NCBI GenBank assembly: GCA_019747875.1
Contig: JAIEQI010000075.1
Span: forward strand, 61,889 to 125,888
Source of the DNA: Candidatus Obscuribacterales bacterium
GTDB lineage: Bacteria; Cyanobacteriota; Vampirovibrionia; Obscuribacterales; Obscuribacteraceae
Length of the DNA: 64,000 nt
Reading direction: 5' to 3'
Positions 41,401 through 49,420 of this stretch are shown in pieces. The translations under genes were made by a program, and so were the position numbers. The notes under the pieces were generated by a model that was not told the DNA's origin, did not search any database, and saw only the letters and a list, made by a program, of their open reading frames with translations. Each line of letters starts with the position of its first letter. Position 1 is the stretch's first letter.

Positions 41401-42427
41401 TCTGGGAACTCAAATCGATGTTGCCTGAGCTGGCTGAAATCAGTCCAGAGTTTGTAAAACTGCCCATGGCTGACATCAGGAAAGCATTCTGCCCTGCCAT
41501 GATGTCTGCCGTATTCACTATGGACGTTCCTGCAAACAAAGACAGATTGCCTGTTGCAGAAATTAGCCCAGTGTTGCTTATGCTTCCAAGTGTGGATGTG
41601 ATTGCAGCGTTTTGTGCGGCTGTTACGACTCCGCTGTTTACTATAGCCCCGCCACTTGTCAATGCGAGGTTAGCGGAGGAGCTTATAGTTCCAAAGTTGA
41701 AGATTTCATTGATTGCAGTCAAATTGAGATTTAAGGACGAGAGGGCGCTGCTGTATCCGGACAAACCTCCAACTGGCAAGACTGAAGTGATCAAGGCGCC
41801 TTGCTGATTGACGATGCTGGCAGATCCAATGGTCCCGCTATTTACTGACTGGCTGCTAGAAAGCGCGTAGATGGTGCCCGCATTTGTAAGCGAGCCTGCT
41901 AGATTGAGCGAGGATTCAACGCCAAAGTCATGAATGGCTGTCACGCCCTGGGGCACTACAAGATTGCCGATCGGGTCCGAGAGTGTTCCACTGGTGACGA
42001 AGCTGCCACCGACTGCGTTTCCGCCAACCCCCAGCAGCAGTAACTGACTACCGCTGGTCAAAACTTGCTGGGCCGCCACGTACTGGGCAGGAGTGAGCAA
42101 AGATCCAGGCGAAACAGGCAAGGAACCGCCCCCTGCTACCGAAAGGTTGATGGCTGCAAACGCCGCTGAAGTTGGTATGGAAATAGTCTGTTCGGTTGAA
42201 TGAAGGTCGAGGTTGACTGGCGCAGAGGCAGTGAGCGCTTGGGGAGGCGGGGATGGCGGAGACAGACTGCCCCCGCCGGTGTGTAAACTTTCGCTGCCGT
42301 GGGACTCTGGCATGTTTACGGGGATCTCTTGTCCTAGCGCAACAGTGGCTGCCAGATTTAAGAACAAGAAGTCGAAAGCTAGAAAGGTGGAAGCGAATTT
42401 CCGCCTGAAACTACTACTTTTACGCAT
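37679..42427 (-). CDS. Giant glycine-rich repetitive exported protein, N-terminal part (upstream of frameshift)
   Basis: The chosen start ATG 42427 gives MRKSSSFRRKFASTFLAFDF, a basic start followed by a hydrophobic stretch ending ATVALGQE, a good (slightly long) signal peptide; an upstream ATG at 42481 is in frame but adds a second hydrophobic stretch. A first LLTPAQYVAAQQVL motif follows (about 42063-42105), then beta-rich repeats with the SNTGLISATGNLSL style, a very glycine-rich tract (39440-40420), a YFNDANYGPGA motif, LLSPAEQVALVQVL, and two and a half of the 85-95-residue tandem modules. The frame ends early at 37679 through a one-base loss near 37713. Restored, the protein would have about 5,563 residues. 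The promoter should lie in 42428-42656. Confidence 0.8.
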   Translation of the reverse strand: MRKSSSFRRKFASTFLAFDFLFLNLAATVALGQEIPVNMPESHGSESLHTGGGSLSPPSPPPQALTASAPVNLDLHSTEQTISIPTSAAFAAINLSVAGGGSLPVSPGSLLTPAQYVAAQQVLTSGSQLLLLGVGGNAVGGSFVTSGTLSDPIGNLVVPQGVTAIHDFGVESSLNLAGSLTNAGTIYALSSSQSVNSGTIGSASIVNQQGALITSVLPVGGLSGYSSALSSLNLNLTAINEIFNFGTISSSANLALTSGGAIVNSGVVTAAQNAAITSTLGSISNTGLISATGNLSLFAGTSIVNTADIMAGQNAFLMSAMGSFTNSGLISASSGNIDLSSQIGQSLAINNMDGVLSALNGQINIENVYSDETRSISLVGGDWLSSYLNLSAGAGKVSLAADNVIGVVNIDAGCANLYMSGPELKLGHLNITGDPTFYNSGGSVTLTNPSAFQVNANLAVVARQDIIINGPAGQGIITNPGAGQAGDVYLIAGANFTGPLPLQNQQLGPDSITTITLQGGSATGGAVYVPGGIKTNGGIVQIAAYSGSGSGSALNPGSIQVGDVSTKGGSVVMIAGATSGSAISTGNITTSTTSGVKDGGNVGLLAVPFTSPSFSITNAVPSSFPAPFVPTSSTYNSALISTGHILTAGGGGNGGTDLSPTGQTGGSGGSVTIRSNGTINTGSIRTFGGGGGGSVGNFAGGTGGAGGAVQLDAGEGSVNVTGDLNSSGGGGGGGGSYNTVALVYIAGGAGGSAGAVSISSNNVVTITGAILAAGGGNGGSGMSSHLFGVGQAGGGGGSYGGGGGGGATGGGAQVPGGAGGGGLYGGGGGGGGGNGVVSAGGGGGGGFAGGGGGGGGAGGFQDAGTTPPPPEAGGGGGGGGLGIGGGGGGSTGTNGAAGSGGGSGGDGLPGGGNLSSPGGSGGAGGGGSGGAGTVGNTLIVNGGAGGAGGGAGAGTGTGGAGGVNLGGSIPLGGGTPVPPVPDTNGAAAGWGAGGQVTINGHSVHVGQANGTGFNLGSIRAEGPGGFVNIQTASTAKAVYFNDANYGPGAQMYAPAMGGFAASSSVVANQIVINGSSFASPLPAGLYGGQTANIRYSNNLTRQVSTQTLLSPAEQVALVQVLTLGFTNQSIVLSDLTTNAAIGGNFSIDSSLIPSGGFTSLNLPATVTAKANVPTLAYAGPATINGFVEFSSGGAHLQVSNGNITGSGRVSGSYALRISTGNGSIGASGNPLGVQANVLGLDAGGNGSVFAQFMDNIQFELHDSSAAGQFNLYAPQTMTSSPGTSISSPVIIIESGSGGIGEQGAPININGTTQLTANAGRSVYIRNISGSGTTTLAGANNIFGQALVNKGNTYNLQSQGDIIAAGGASSLPESAVTAVSVALNSTLGNVGSSTKPVLLGTANTNLTAQAAQSVFVRNPQNGATSLSSAVMAEGSLITNKAGNTYSLESEGTIASLSVGTLANNSISAPRIIIVSNNGDVGLSSLPVLLSGQSGQTTTLTARAFSAGGSVNLRSLTPGLTVSLRDVFSGGFTLYDNGAGLTYNLQAASDIISSTAGAGSTITAPTTVLYSVSAALAQLLHQLS
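37711..37716 (-). other. Single-base frameshift splitting the giant gene
   Basis: On the coding strand the sequence reads GTGTCCGCAGCGCTGGC. Adding one G (GTGTCCGGCAGCGCTGGC) restores SVSGSAGTAASPIILNGSTN followed by LTAQALQTV, which is exactly the pattern of the neighbouring repeat modules (for example SGSAGTAAAPVLVNG). The downstream frame is open across the site, so both halves were one gene. The site is not a homopolymer run. Confidence 0.9.
39440..40420 (-). repeat. Glycine-rich tract 1 of the giant protein
   Basis: Runs of G with A, S and N (for example GGGGGGGSYGGGGGGGATGG) are encoded by GGN codons, seen on the plus strand as CCGCCACCGCC-type runs. Related tracts lie at 35790-36500, 33540-34110 and 31230-32290, each followed by the DANY and TPAEQ motifs. 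Long open frames on the plus strand here are composition artefacts. Confidence 0.85.
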
Positions 42428-42656
42428 ATGCACTACCAGGGTCCAAGACAAGCACAAAAGCCATTTACGCTGGGCGAGCAACGAAAATTGCTGACAGAAA
42501 AATTGTCTACAATAAGATCCATCTTGACAATCCCTTGGGGTGCTAATTCTTTTTTAAGAAGGGGCTTTATTTCGCTCTTCGTCTCTTGACTGCTTCTTTT
42601 GAGAGCTTCCCGATCGCTAGTCTCCTTTTAATACGAATTCCAGGAGCGGCCGCGGA

Positions 42657-42993
42657 TTGGCTGTGACAGTCCATATTCGGCAGTTCAAGGCAGATCCTAA
42701 TTTCCAAACATTCTGCAATCATCTGGATGCTAAACGTTTAGTAAAAGCTTTCTCAATTGGAAAGTTTTGCGATGCTTCTGGAATAGGAGGTAAATGCTTG
42801 CCAGAAATTTTGAAACAGCAAAAAGCACGGCCAGCAGCCAGCGCATAGAATATTGTTGCACACGCCGCAAATGCACTTGCATTCGCTCAGAAGCGTGGAC
42901 ATGTACACCGCGACATCAAGCCCTAGAATTGATGATCATTCACGGTCTGACAAGAGACACCGTAAAAGTTTTGGACTTTGCTGTCGCGCAATA
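42657..42993 (+). pseudogene. Decayed Ser/Thr protein kinase gene fragment
   Basis: The plus strand encodes kinase N-lobe-like text (LVKAFSIGKFCDASG, GGKCLPEILKQQKARPAASA), then, after an in-frame TAG at 42846, the same frame reads NIVAHAANALAFAQKRG then HVHRDIKP, the kinase catalytic loop, followed by more stops. A shifted frame then reads DTVKVLDFAVAQ, corresponding to DTVKLLDFGLAK. The glycine loop and everything after DFG are gone. It is clearly a dead relative of the four kinases in this window. Confidence 0.85.
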
Positions 42994-43329
42994 GAGTTGC
43001 GCCCTGGGAGCAAAAATAAGTTGAAGAGTTCCAACAATGAAGTGCTTTCGATCTAGCTCACTATTGTGAGGGACTCGTGGACAATGATCTATTTCACTTC
43101 TGAAACTAGTTCAAAGATCCTGATCTACACTCGAAATCCGGATTTCAGAATTTCCCTGTTGTAGAAATTTACAGGCATATCAACGCGCTTTCGGTTATAC
43201 AAAATCGCTTGTCGTGTATGATGAATAAAGCAGGAGTTTCACAATTTGACTTAGGAAAACGCACATGCTGCGTTCATCTCTAGTGTTTTACTGTGAGCTC
43301 TCAAAGGAATCCGGGGTAGTCAAAGAAAC
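42994..43329. other. Upstream region of the calpain-like protease gene
   Basis: There is no gene in these 336 bases. Given the orientation, the promoter of the protease gene should be here, and AAAGGAATCCGGGG lies about 20 bases before ATG 43330. I cannot fix -10/-35 boxes. Confidence 0.4.
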
Positions 43330-45984
43330 ATGATTGTTGTCCCTTTTGTTGTGGCGATTCTCATTCTATTTGTCAATCAAACAGTCAAAGCAGCCGAGCA
43401 GACTTCGCATACGACAATCCATAATCTACATCAGAACGCAACTACCGTTCACCAGCATACGCACCATCTGAGCCATCCTGCGCATCAAGCTCTAACAAGC
43501 CAGGCTCATCAATACGGACAAAGTGTCCACTCAGTGGTCAATGCGGTCCAAACCCAAGCTTCTACGATCAATCTTGCGTCTCATCAATCAACTTTTTATG
43601 CACAAACTGATGTAAACGCCATCACCGGAAGAATGGCGCAAGCAAGCAACAATCAAATACTATCAAACGCATCATTTCTGCCTCAGCAGCACCATACCAG
43701 TCATCTAGATGGATCGCTAGCATCCGCGGTCGCACAACATTCAAATCTGCACCATGTGGCACAGTTGAATCATGCAAGCCTTGTAGGAAACGCAACCCAG
43801 CCGTCCTTTTCTCATTCGCATCATAACCAGGCGCAAACTCTACAACATGTTGCAGAGAATTCGGGGACAAACTTGCATTCACATTCAACGAAAACAGAAA
43901 TGCATTCTGCCAATGACGACAAAACAAAAGCGAATCAGGCGAAGGTGGAACATACACAGGAGCAGACGCTCTCAGTGAATCACAATTATGTTCCGCAAGT
44001 CGGAAGCATATCATCAAGTCTTGTGCCACATACCTTCAAAGAAGGTCAGATTCAGATTTCCAAAGTAATTAAAGGAGATTTTGCTGCTTGGACCGGCAAC
44101 AAAGACAAGCCGTTAACGCTTCAGGATGTTGGAGCTCTCCTGAGGAACCCTCATGTGACAGGGACGCAAGCAGCGGCCCTCGGTGTGATCGCGCAGAAAA
44201 TGAATTTAGAGTATGTTTCCAAACATGATAAGAATATTTCGTTCACTTATTCTCAACTAACGAGTCTTCTGCATGAAGGATGGCAAGTCGCTAACAATAA
44301 GGCGCAGCACAACGCCGGCAGCAGTTTTACCACAAACTTCATCAACGCAACGGCGCAGATCGCATCTGCTCGCACAGAGAATGGACAGCTATCCTTGTAC
44401 GGATCCGTAGGGCGACCTGACAGCGCAGACATAAAGCAGGGAGCGGTCAATGATTGCTATTTTCTTTCATCGGTCGAAACATTATTGAATAAGGATCCCA
44501 AGATCATTTCTGACATGATCTCAGACAACAAGAATGGGACTTACACAGTTAAGTTCGGAAATGGGCAAACCGAAACGGTGAAGCTCACCGATGGTGCCAT
44601 TGCTGAGTTTAGCCTGGCAAAGCACGATGGCGCATGGCTTGCGGTTCTCGGCATAGCCGAGGCACAGGTTAGAGAAGGGAACAACTCGGTAAAAAATGCG
44701 ACGCCTTTAGGTAATACCATTGACTTAGGATCACAATCCCAAGCAATGACTCTATTAACGGGTGTCCAGTACCACGGAATAAAGAGCAGCGGCACAGATT
44801 GGAATGTGAGCGCAATGACACAAGTTCTTGATTCTGCTTTTGCGACCAAGCAGCCGGTAGGAGTGTCTAGCAAAGATCACGCACTTGCAATTCTTGGCTG
44901 GGATCCTAAAACCCAAGAAGTAACCATAAAAAATCCATGGGGGACGTCAGGCAAATATTCACCAGAGGGAAATCCGAATCAATTTATGATGGAGAAAAAC
45001 GGAGTCTTTAAAATTAGCCTCTCAGAAATGCTGCAGCTATTCAGAAATGTTTCAGCACCAGAGTCCATCATAGCCCAGCTCCAGGGCAATCAAAATTCAG
45101 CTCCGATTAGCAATCACAGTTCACCTGTGGTGGCAGGGAGCAACATGCGCGCGCCGCTTGCATCAAGTTATTTGAACTTGAACGTAGGCACCATTCCGCA
45201 CAACAGCAATCAAAGAAGCCATTTTTCCCATGCGATGCAGTTGGGCTCAAATACATTGAAAGCAACGAGCCTCAGTGAAAAGCTAAGCAGTCTTCCGAGA
45301 CTCTCAACAATCACACAGGCACTAGCATCAACCAATGTTGATATTTCTGAGGTCGATTTACAAACACTGACGCAAACGTCAAAGCACTTACTGCAGCCAA
45401 AGGACAAATTGCAGTCGCTGCTGCTTGAGCCAGAGGATAAGCACCATTACACGCTGAATGAAGGAACATTTTTTCTGTGCAGCCAGCACAAGTCCACAAT
45501 TCACAATCATAGAGCGACTGTGCACGTGCAACCAAACACGGCGGTTTTCATCGTGAACTTAGGAAGCGAGCTTGGGATATATAACCTGCATGACAGCAAG
45601 ACTGGATCAGTTAAGATTGAAATTGCTGGAGAGCAGCCTTCAATAGAGCGAATACACGAACAAGGAAACAGGAATGCGCAGGCAGCGCTAGTGCACGACG
45701 TTCCAGTTGGACATGCGATTATACTGGCGGATCCGCAGATGTCAAAACCTGAATATCTGCTCCTTCCAAAGTATATTGGCATGGGGGATCTGCAGTTAAG
45801 CAAGACAGAGGCCCCGCAGAAACTCTTCACCGGATTATTTAGCTATGCATCTGCGATTCTCAATTGCCCACAGCTGACAGAACTAAGACGTTCACATTCG
45901 AGCTCGAATCAGGAACTTAGCAGCCGTTTGATGAAAACAGCTGCAGCGGTGACTACGATTACTTTGAGCAAGCTCAACAAGTAA
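43330..45984 (+). CDS. Exported calpain-like cysteine protease with His-rich N-terminus
   Basis: 884 residues. The N-terminus MIVVPFVVAILILFVNQTVKA is a signal peptide or anchor. Residues 25-210 are strikingly rich in His, Gln and Asn. Residues about 240-330 are helical, with DKPLTLQDVGALL and HDKNISFTYSQL, vaguely like degenerate EF-hands. The catalytic region (about 358-575) matches peptidase family C2: QGAVNDCYFLSS with Cys376, KDHALAILGW with His517, and IKNPWGTSG with Asn535, the complete calpain C-H-N triad including the upstream Gln of the oxyanion hole. The C-terminal part (about 710-805) shares a beta domain with the C-terminus of the neighbouring giant protein. Divergent orientation and the shared domain suggest a functional pair, with the protease processing the surface protein or being localised with it. 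Confidence 0.85.
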   Translation: MIVVPFVVAILILFVNQTVKAAEQTSHTTIHNLHQNATTVHQHTHHLSHPAHQALTSQAHQYGQSVHSVVNAVQTQASTINLASHQSTFYAQTDVNAITGRMAQASNNQILSNASFLPQQHHTSHLDGSLASAVAQHSNLHHVAQLNHASLVGNATQPSFSHSHHNQAQTLQHVAENSGTNLHSHSTKTEMHSANDDKTKANQAKVEHTQEQTLSVNHNYVPQVGSISSSLVPHTFKEGQIQISKVIKGDFAAWTGNKDKPLTLQDVGALLRNPHVTGTQAAALGVIAQKMNLEYVSKHDKNISFTYSQLTSLLHEGWQVANNKAQHNAGSSFTTNFINATAQIASARTENGQLSLYGSVGRPDSADIKQGAVNDCYFLSSVETLLNKDPKIISDMISDNKNGTYTVKFGNGQTETVKLTDGAIAEFSLAKHDGAWLAVLGIAEAQVREGNNSVKNATPLGNTIDLGSQSQAMTLLTGVQYHGIKSSGTDWNVSAMTQVLDSAFATKQPVGVSSKDHALAILGWDPKTQEVTIKNPWGTSGKYSPEGNPNQFMMEKNGVFKISLSEMLQLFRNVSAPESIIAQLQGNQNSAPISNHSSPVVAGSNMRAPLASSYLNLNVGTIPHNSNQRSHFSHAMQLGSNTLKATSLSEKLSSLPRLSTITQALASTNVDISEVDLQTLTQTSKHLLQPKDKLQSLLLEPEDKHHYTLNEGTFFLCSQHKSTIHNHRATVHVQPNTAVFIVNLGSELGIYNLHDSKTGSVKIEIAGEQPSIERIHEQGNRNAQAALVHDVPVGHAIILADPQMSKPEYLLLPKYIGMGDLQLSKTEAPQKLFTGLFSYASAILNCPQLTELRRSHSSSNQELSSRLMKTAAAVTTITLSKLNK

Positions 45985-46165
45985 AGCCGCGGACCTAGCA
46001 ACAACGAGCTCAAAGAGAGTTAAACAACTGGCTGGAAGGTACGACGGTTATTGGATGACTAAAAACCATACGGCGCTGACATCGCAAGATAGTTTAGGCC
46101 CAAAGAAATAACAACATACAGCACCTTATGGCTGCAGCCTCCTTGATTAGAACCAGAAAACAGAA

Positions 46166-46190
46166 GAGCGATGAACATGGCTCATCGCTC
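46166..46190 (-). terminator. Rho-independent terminator for the methyltransferase gene
   Basis: A perfect 9-bp stem GAGCGATGA/TCATCGCTC has a 7-base loop. On the minus strand it is followed by TTCTGTTTTCTGG, a moderate T-rich tail. It lies about 40 bases past the stop of the minus-strand methyltransferase gene. Confidence 0.7.
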
Positions 46191-46228
46191 CCCCATTTAT
46201 TGAACAGACTACACAGTCGCGTTTTTGC

Positions 46229-47815
46229 TTAGCCTACGAGAACTGCTGCCTTCGCCATCTTATCCAAGCACTCATCCATGAATGGTTGAAGTGTTTGGCG
46301 CAGAGTTGCGTTATCTGCAATCGGCTTGCCGTCTTTCTGAACATTGAGCTGGCCCTTTCTGACCATTTCAACGAGTTCGTCAAGGATTTGTACGTGGTCG
46401 CGCTTGCCGTTGAGAATTCCGAGCAGTGCAACAGCAAATGCATCGATTGCGATTGGCTCGTTGAACTGGTTGGTTACGAAATTCTGGGTTGGCGCTTGCA
46501 TTCTGGCAAGTTCGCTGGCCTTCGGACGCTCGGAAATCTTAGTGACGAAAGGAGCAGCTTCTGTGCGGAAGATAACCAGGTTAGCTGCATATGCTGTCAA
46601 CAAATCAGCACCGAGCAATTGCTTTTGCATTTCGATATCAGCAGATCCAGAAACAACCGGATCGGTAGATACGCGTGTAATTGCATTGCTGAGCAACTCA
46701 TCGAAGCTAATCGATTGCGGCCAAATCTGTGACATGTGCAAGAAAGCACCCTTGATTAACGGATGCTGTGTGGTGATTTCCAGTCCATTAGGAGCGCGGA
46801 AGACTTCCGGCTGATTGGATTGAACGTTCATTTCAGCATTCACAGGACGCAACGGCGATGCAATCAACATCTTCTGGACGCTGGCGAAGTTGATGTTGCG
46901 ATTGATCTGGACATCAGACTTGACCAACAATGTTTGACGGAATGTGCGGTTGCGAACGAAGTCCATGTATTGTTCCGTGCGAACGATTTCATTTGAGATA
47001 CGGCGCAGCGTTTCATGGACGGTCTGCGGGAAGTTGCTGGTCAGCATGGTGCTGAACTCGGATTCTCCGAGATATTGCAAACCATGTGTGGTCGCTCTCT
47101 CGATGAACTGATGGAAGTAGAATGGCTCATTCTTCTCAGCCATGATGTCTTGCAACAAGTACGAATCGGGCTGAGCACTCAAAAATGCCAATTCATTTCT
47201 GAGCAAGAGACCGTAGGCATTGTTCTCAGTCGGAACTGATTGTGCGAGGAAATCGAGCAGTGCACGAGCTTGCCCAACCTTCATCACATTGTTTTCAATG
47301 TTGCCGGCATGATAGAGCATCATGTCGCGGATCATGCCGCGGAAGTGCCAGCCTGGATAGGTGTTATAGCTGATGTAAGCGATGCCGTTCGGAGTGAGAC
47401 GCTCATTGATGGAAGCGAGCAACTTGTTTTGAGTCTCTTTCGATACCCAGGAAAAGATGCCATGGATAATGATGTAATCAAATTTGCCGAGCTCGGCCGG
47501 GACTTCGAGTGTTTCTGAAACATGCAGTTCTAGATTCTTCAACCCAGCATCTTTGATGGCTTTCTTGCCCTTTTCGATGGACTGAGACGACTGGTCGATA
47601 CCTACGAACGTCGCTTCCGGTGCACCGAAAGCTGCGGCTACGAGATTTCCTGCGTTAGCGCAACCGATTTCAAGAACTCTTGCATTTTTCAAATTGGGAG
47701 CATCGACACCGAACAGTCTGGCGATGGTAGCTAGCCGGTCTGGATGCGTTTGAGGCATCGGCAAGCTAAAGCGCTCAAATGCGTTTGTTTTATCCAAAGT
47801 TGTTGTCGTGTTCAT
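46229..47815 (-). CDS. SAM-dependent methyltransferase with methyltransferase regulatory domain
   Basis: 528 residues, paralogous from end to end to 199-1809. It has SAM motif VLEIGCANAGN (47-57), FVGIDQS (70-76), YIIIHGIFSW, then GIAYISYNTYPGWHFRGMIR, a segment nearly identical in both paralogues and probably part of the active site. The regulatory region includes FSTMLTSNFPQTVHETL and RTEQYMDFVRNRTFRQTLL. The C-terminal end MDECLDKMAKAAVLVG parallels LDNCLERLRMAALLIA in the first copy. Substrate unknown. ATG 47815 is the start. A clear terminator follows the gene, and it stands alone between the protease gene and a 444-base upstream gap. Confidence 0.87.
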   Translation of the reverse strand: MNTTTTLDKTNAFERFSLPMPQTHPDRLATIARLFGVDAPNLKNARVLEIGCANAGNLVAAAFGAPEATFVGIDQSSQSIEKGKKAIKDAGLKNLELHVSETLEVPAELGKFDYIIIHGIFSWVSKETQNKLLASINERLTPNGIAYISYNTYPGWHFRGMIRDMMLYHAGNIENNVMKVGQARALLDFLAQSVPTENNAYGLLLRNELAFLSAQPDSYLLQDIMAEKNEPFYFHQFIERATTHGLQYLGESEFSTMLTSNFPQTVHETLRRISNEIVRTEQYMDFVRNRTFRQTLLVKSDVQINRNINFASVQKMLIASPLRPVNAEMNVQSNQPEVFRAPNGLEITTQHPLIKGAFLHMSQIWPQSISFDELLSNAITRVSTDPVVSGSADIEMQKQLLGADLLTAYAANLVIFRTEAAPFVTKISERPKASELARMQAPTQNFVTNQFNEPIAIDAFAVALLGILNGKRDHVQILDELVEMVRKGQLNVQKDGKPIADNATLRQTLQPFMDECLDKMAKAAVLVG

Positions 47816-48259
47816 CGTTTATCTATTCCCCAAAAAATACCAAACTGTGATACCAGCGAAGCTGACCTGTCGAAAATGTGGAGATCAGAACCATCTCCGG
47901 GCTGCTTTGTATTTGGCAATTATGTCATAACGAATACAGCGAGCAGCGATATAGCAACAATCTCTTGAGTTTTCAGATTAGATTTAAGCATCTGATAACG
48001 CTTGAATTCCGTGCCTGCTTGGCAAGCCGGCGTTTTGTACTCTTGCTTTTTGCAAACGCAACACATCGAAACGTAGTGAAGACTTAGGTCTTTAGCATTT
48101 TGATTGTGTAGCTTATAACCGGATCTTAGTTCAAGAATGCCTGATCGCCTATCCGATCTCTAGCAGCAAAATCACTCGTAGCGTCCGTCATTTGGCGGAA
48201 TCGAAGATTCCGGCTTTAGGATCTTTTAGAGATCTTGGGATGATGGGTAAAACATTCGT
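47816..48259. other. Divergent intergenic region
   Basis: 444 bases between the minus-strand methyltransferase and a plus-strand hypothetical gene. No gene, RNA or strong repeat is recognised. It should contain promoters for both directions. Confidence 0.4.
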
Positions 48260-48673
48260 ATGAACAGAACCCTTGTTGTCACAACTCATATTTTCCCGCT
48301 GGTTCCTTGTGAGTACAGCGGCTGTTGCCCGCCAGTACCAGGACACCCCCTGGGAGAATGGATCAAACGGGAGTTGATTGCGAAGGGATATTCTTGCACG
48401 GAGCTAGACCAAATAGCTGATGGTTGGACATTCGTTGTCGAGAAGAGCGGACTAAACGTTCGAATAGAAATAACCTACGCCGCTGGCGAACACGAAGACG
48501 GCTCCGACACAGAATGGTTTATCTCAAGCGAGTTCGAGATTCCCAACATGTTCTTCAAGCCGAATTTCTGGTTCAGATCCACTGAAGGAAAAGCTTTCGC
48601 AGAACAGATAATGCGCGAGCTGAAATACACAATCGGCAATAACTTAGAAATGGAAATCATCCGGATGCAATAA
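48260..48673 (+). CDS. Small cytoplasmic protein of unknown function
   Basis: 137 residues with mixed alpha/beta character: MNRTLVVTTHIFPLVP, a Cys pair in SGCCPPVPG, then WIKRELIAKGYSCTELDQIADGW and FVVEKSGLNVRIEITYAAG, followed by a FRSTEGKAFAEQIMREL helix. The pattern of a helix followed by a strand ending in GW, then antiparallel strands, resembles small immunity-like or DUF proteins, but I recognise no family. No signal peptide. It precedes a response regulator gene by 150 bases. Confidence 0.6.
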   Translation: MNRTLVVTTHIFPLVPCEYSGCCPPVPGHPLGEWIKRELIAKGYSCTELDQIADGWTFVVEKSGLNVRIEITYAAGEHEDGSDTEWFISSEFEIPNMFFKPNFWFRSTEGKAFAEQIMRELKYTIGNNLEMEIIRMQ

Positions 48674-48823
48674 CGTTTCCGGCGCGCTTTTCACTACTAG
48701 TCTACTTGTCAGTACATGAAAACCACAAGCTTCTATAGGTTTTCCCTATTGTTTCCGCGAAAAGGCTTACAAACCCAGCGATTCGTGGAATTCTGGATGT
48801 GGGGGAAGTCACAGGAACCCAAA

Positions 48824-49240
48824 ATGCAAGCACGTATTCTAGTTGTCGAAGACAACCCGTCCCATCGCGCTCTTCTGAAAGAAATTTGCGAGTCGTTCGA
48901 CTTTGAGGTCGATCTTCGCGAGAACGCAGAAGAAGCACTTGATGCCGTAATGATGTTCAATCAGTACGCGGTGATCATTGTGGACGTAGGCTTGCCAGGA
49001 ATGAGTGGTCTTGAGTGCGCCGCAAGTGTACGGACGTTCGAACAGCGAAAGAACATCACAAGAACTCCGATCATCGCGCTGTCAGCAATCGATGAATTGA
49101 ACATGACGGCTGTCAGTTCGTCCGGAATTGATGACTTCATTGCCAAACCATTCGATCCGGAAAGGCTTAGAAAAGTTCTTCTCTGTTGGGCCTATCGACC
49201 ACAGAATCCGAATTTAAAGTTGTTACCTAAAAGTGGATAA
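48824..49240 (+). CDS. Single-domain response regulator (REC)
   Basis: About 138 residues forming one receiver domain: ARILVVEDNP (acidic pocket), phospho-acceptor Asp in VIIVDVGLPGMSG, switch Ser in IIALSAID, and Lys in FIAKPFD. No output domain. I chose ATG 48824 because the domain begins there; the frame is open further upstream but adds 36 non-domain residues. AGGAA about 10 bases upstream may serve as ribosome binding site. The partner kinase is unknown. Confidence 0.82.
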   Translation: MQARILVVEDNPSHRALLKEICESFDFEVDLRENAEEALDAVMMFNQYAVIIVDVGLPGMSGLECAASVRTFEQRKNITRTPIIALSAIDELNMTAVSSSGIDDFIAKPFDPERLRKVLLCWAYRPQNPNLKLLPKSG

Positions 49241-49420
49241 TGCCACAGAAATATAAAGTCACAAGAAGTCGAAAATTTTGATCAGTAAAATGCTTCAACT
49301 TCCTGCGAAATCTTTGAAGAACGGCTGTTCATCCGTCTCTTTACGTGCACATTTTGCGTAAAAGGGAACCAATCTTACCTTTTTAGTGTCACTAACACAA
49401 AACCGAGTGGGATACTGAAA

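Noticed and set aside
25737..42427. Two separate genes rather than one split gene
   Set aside because: The repeat module spans the junction perfectly once one base is restored, and the downstream half has no start signal of its own.
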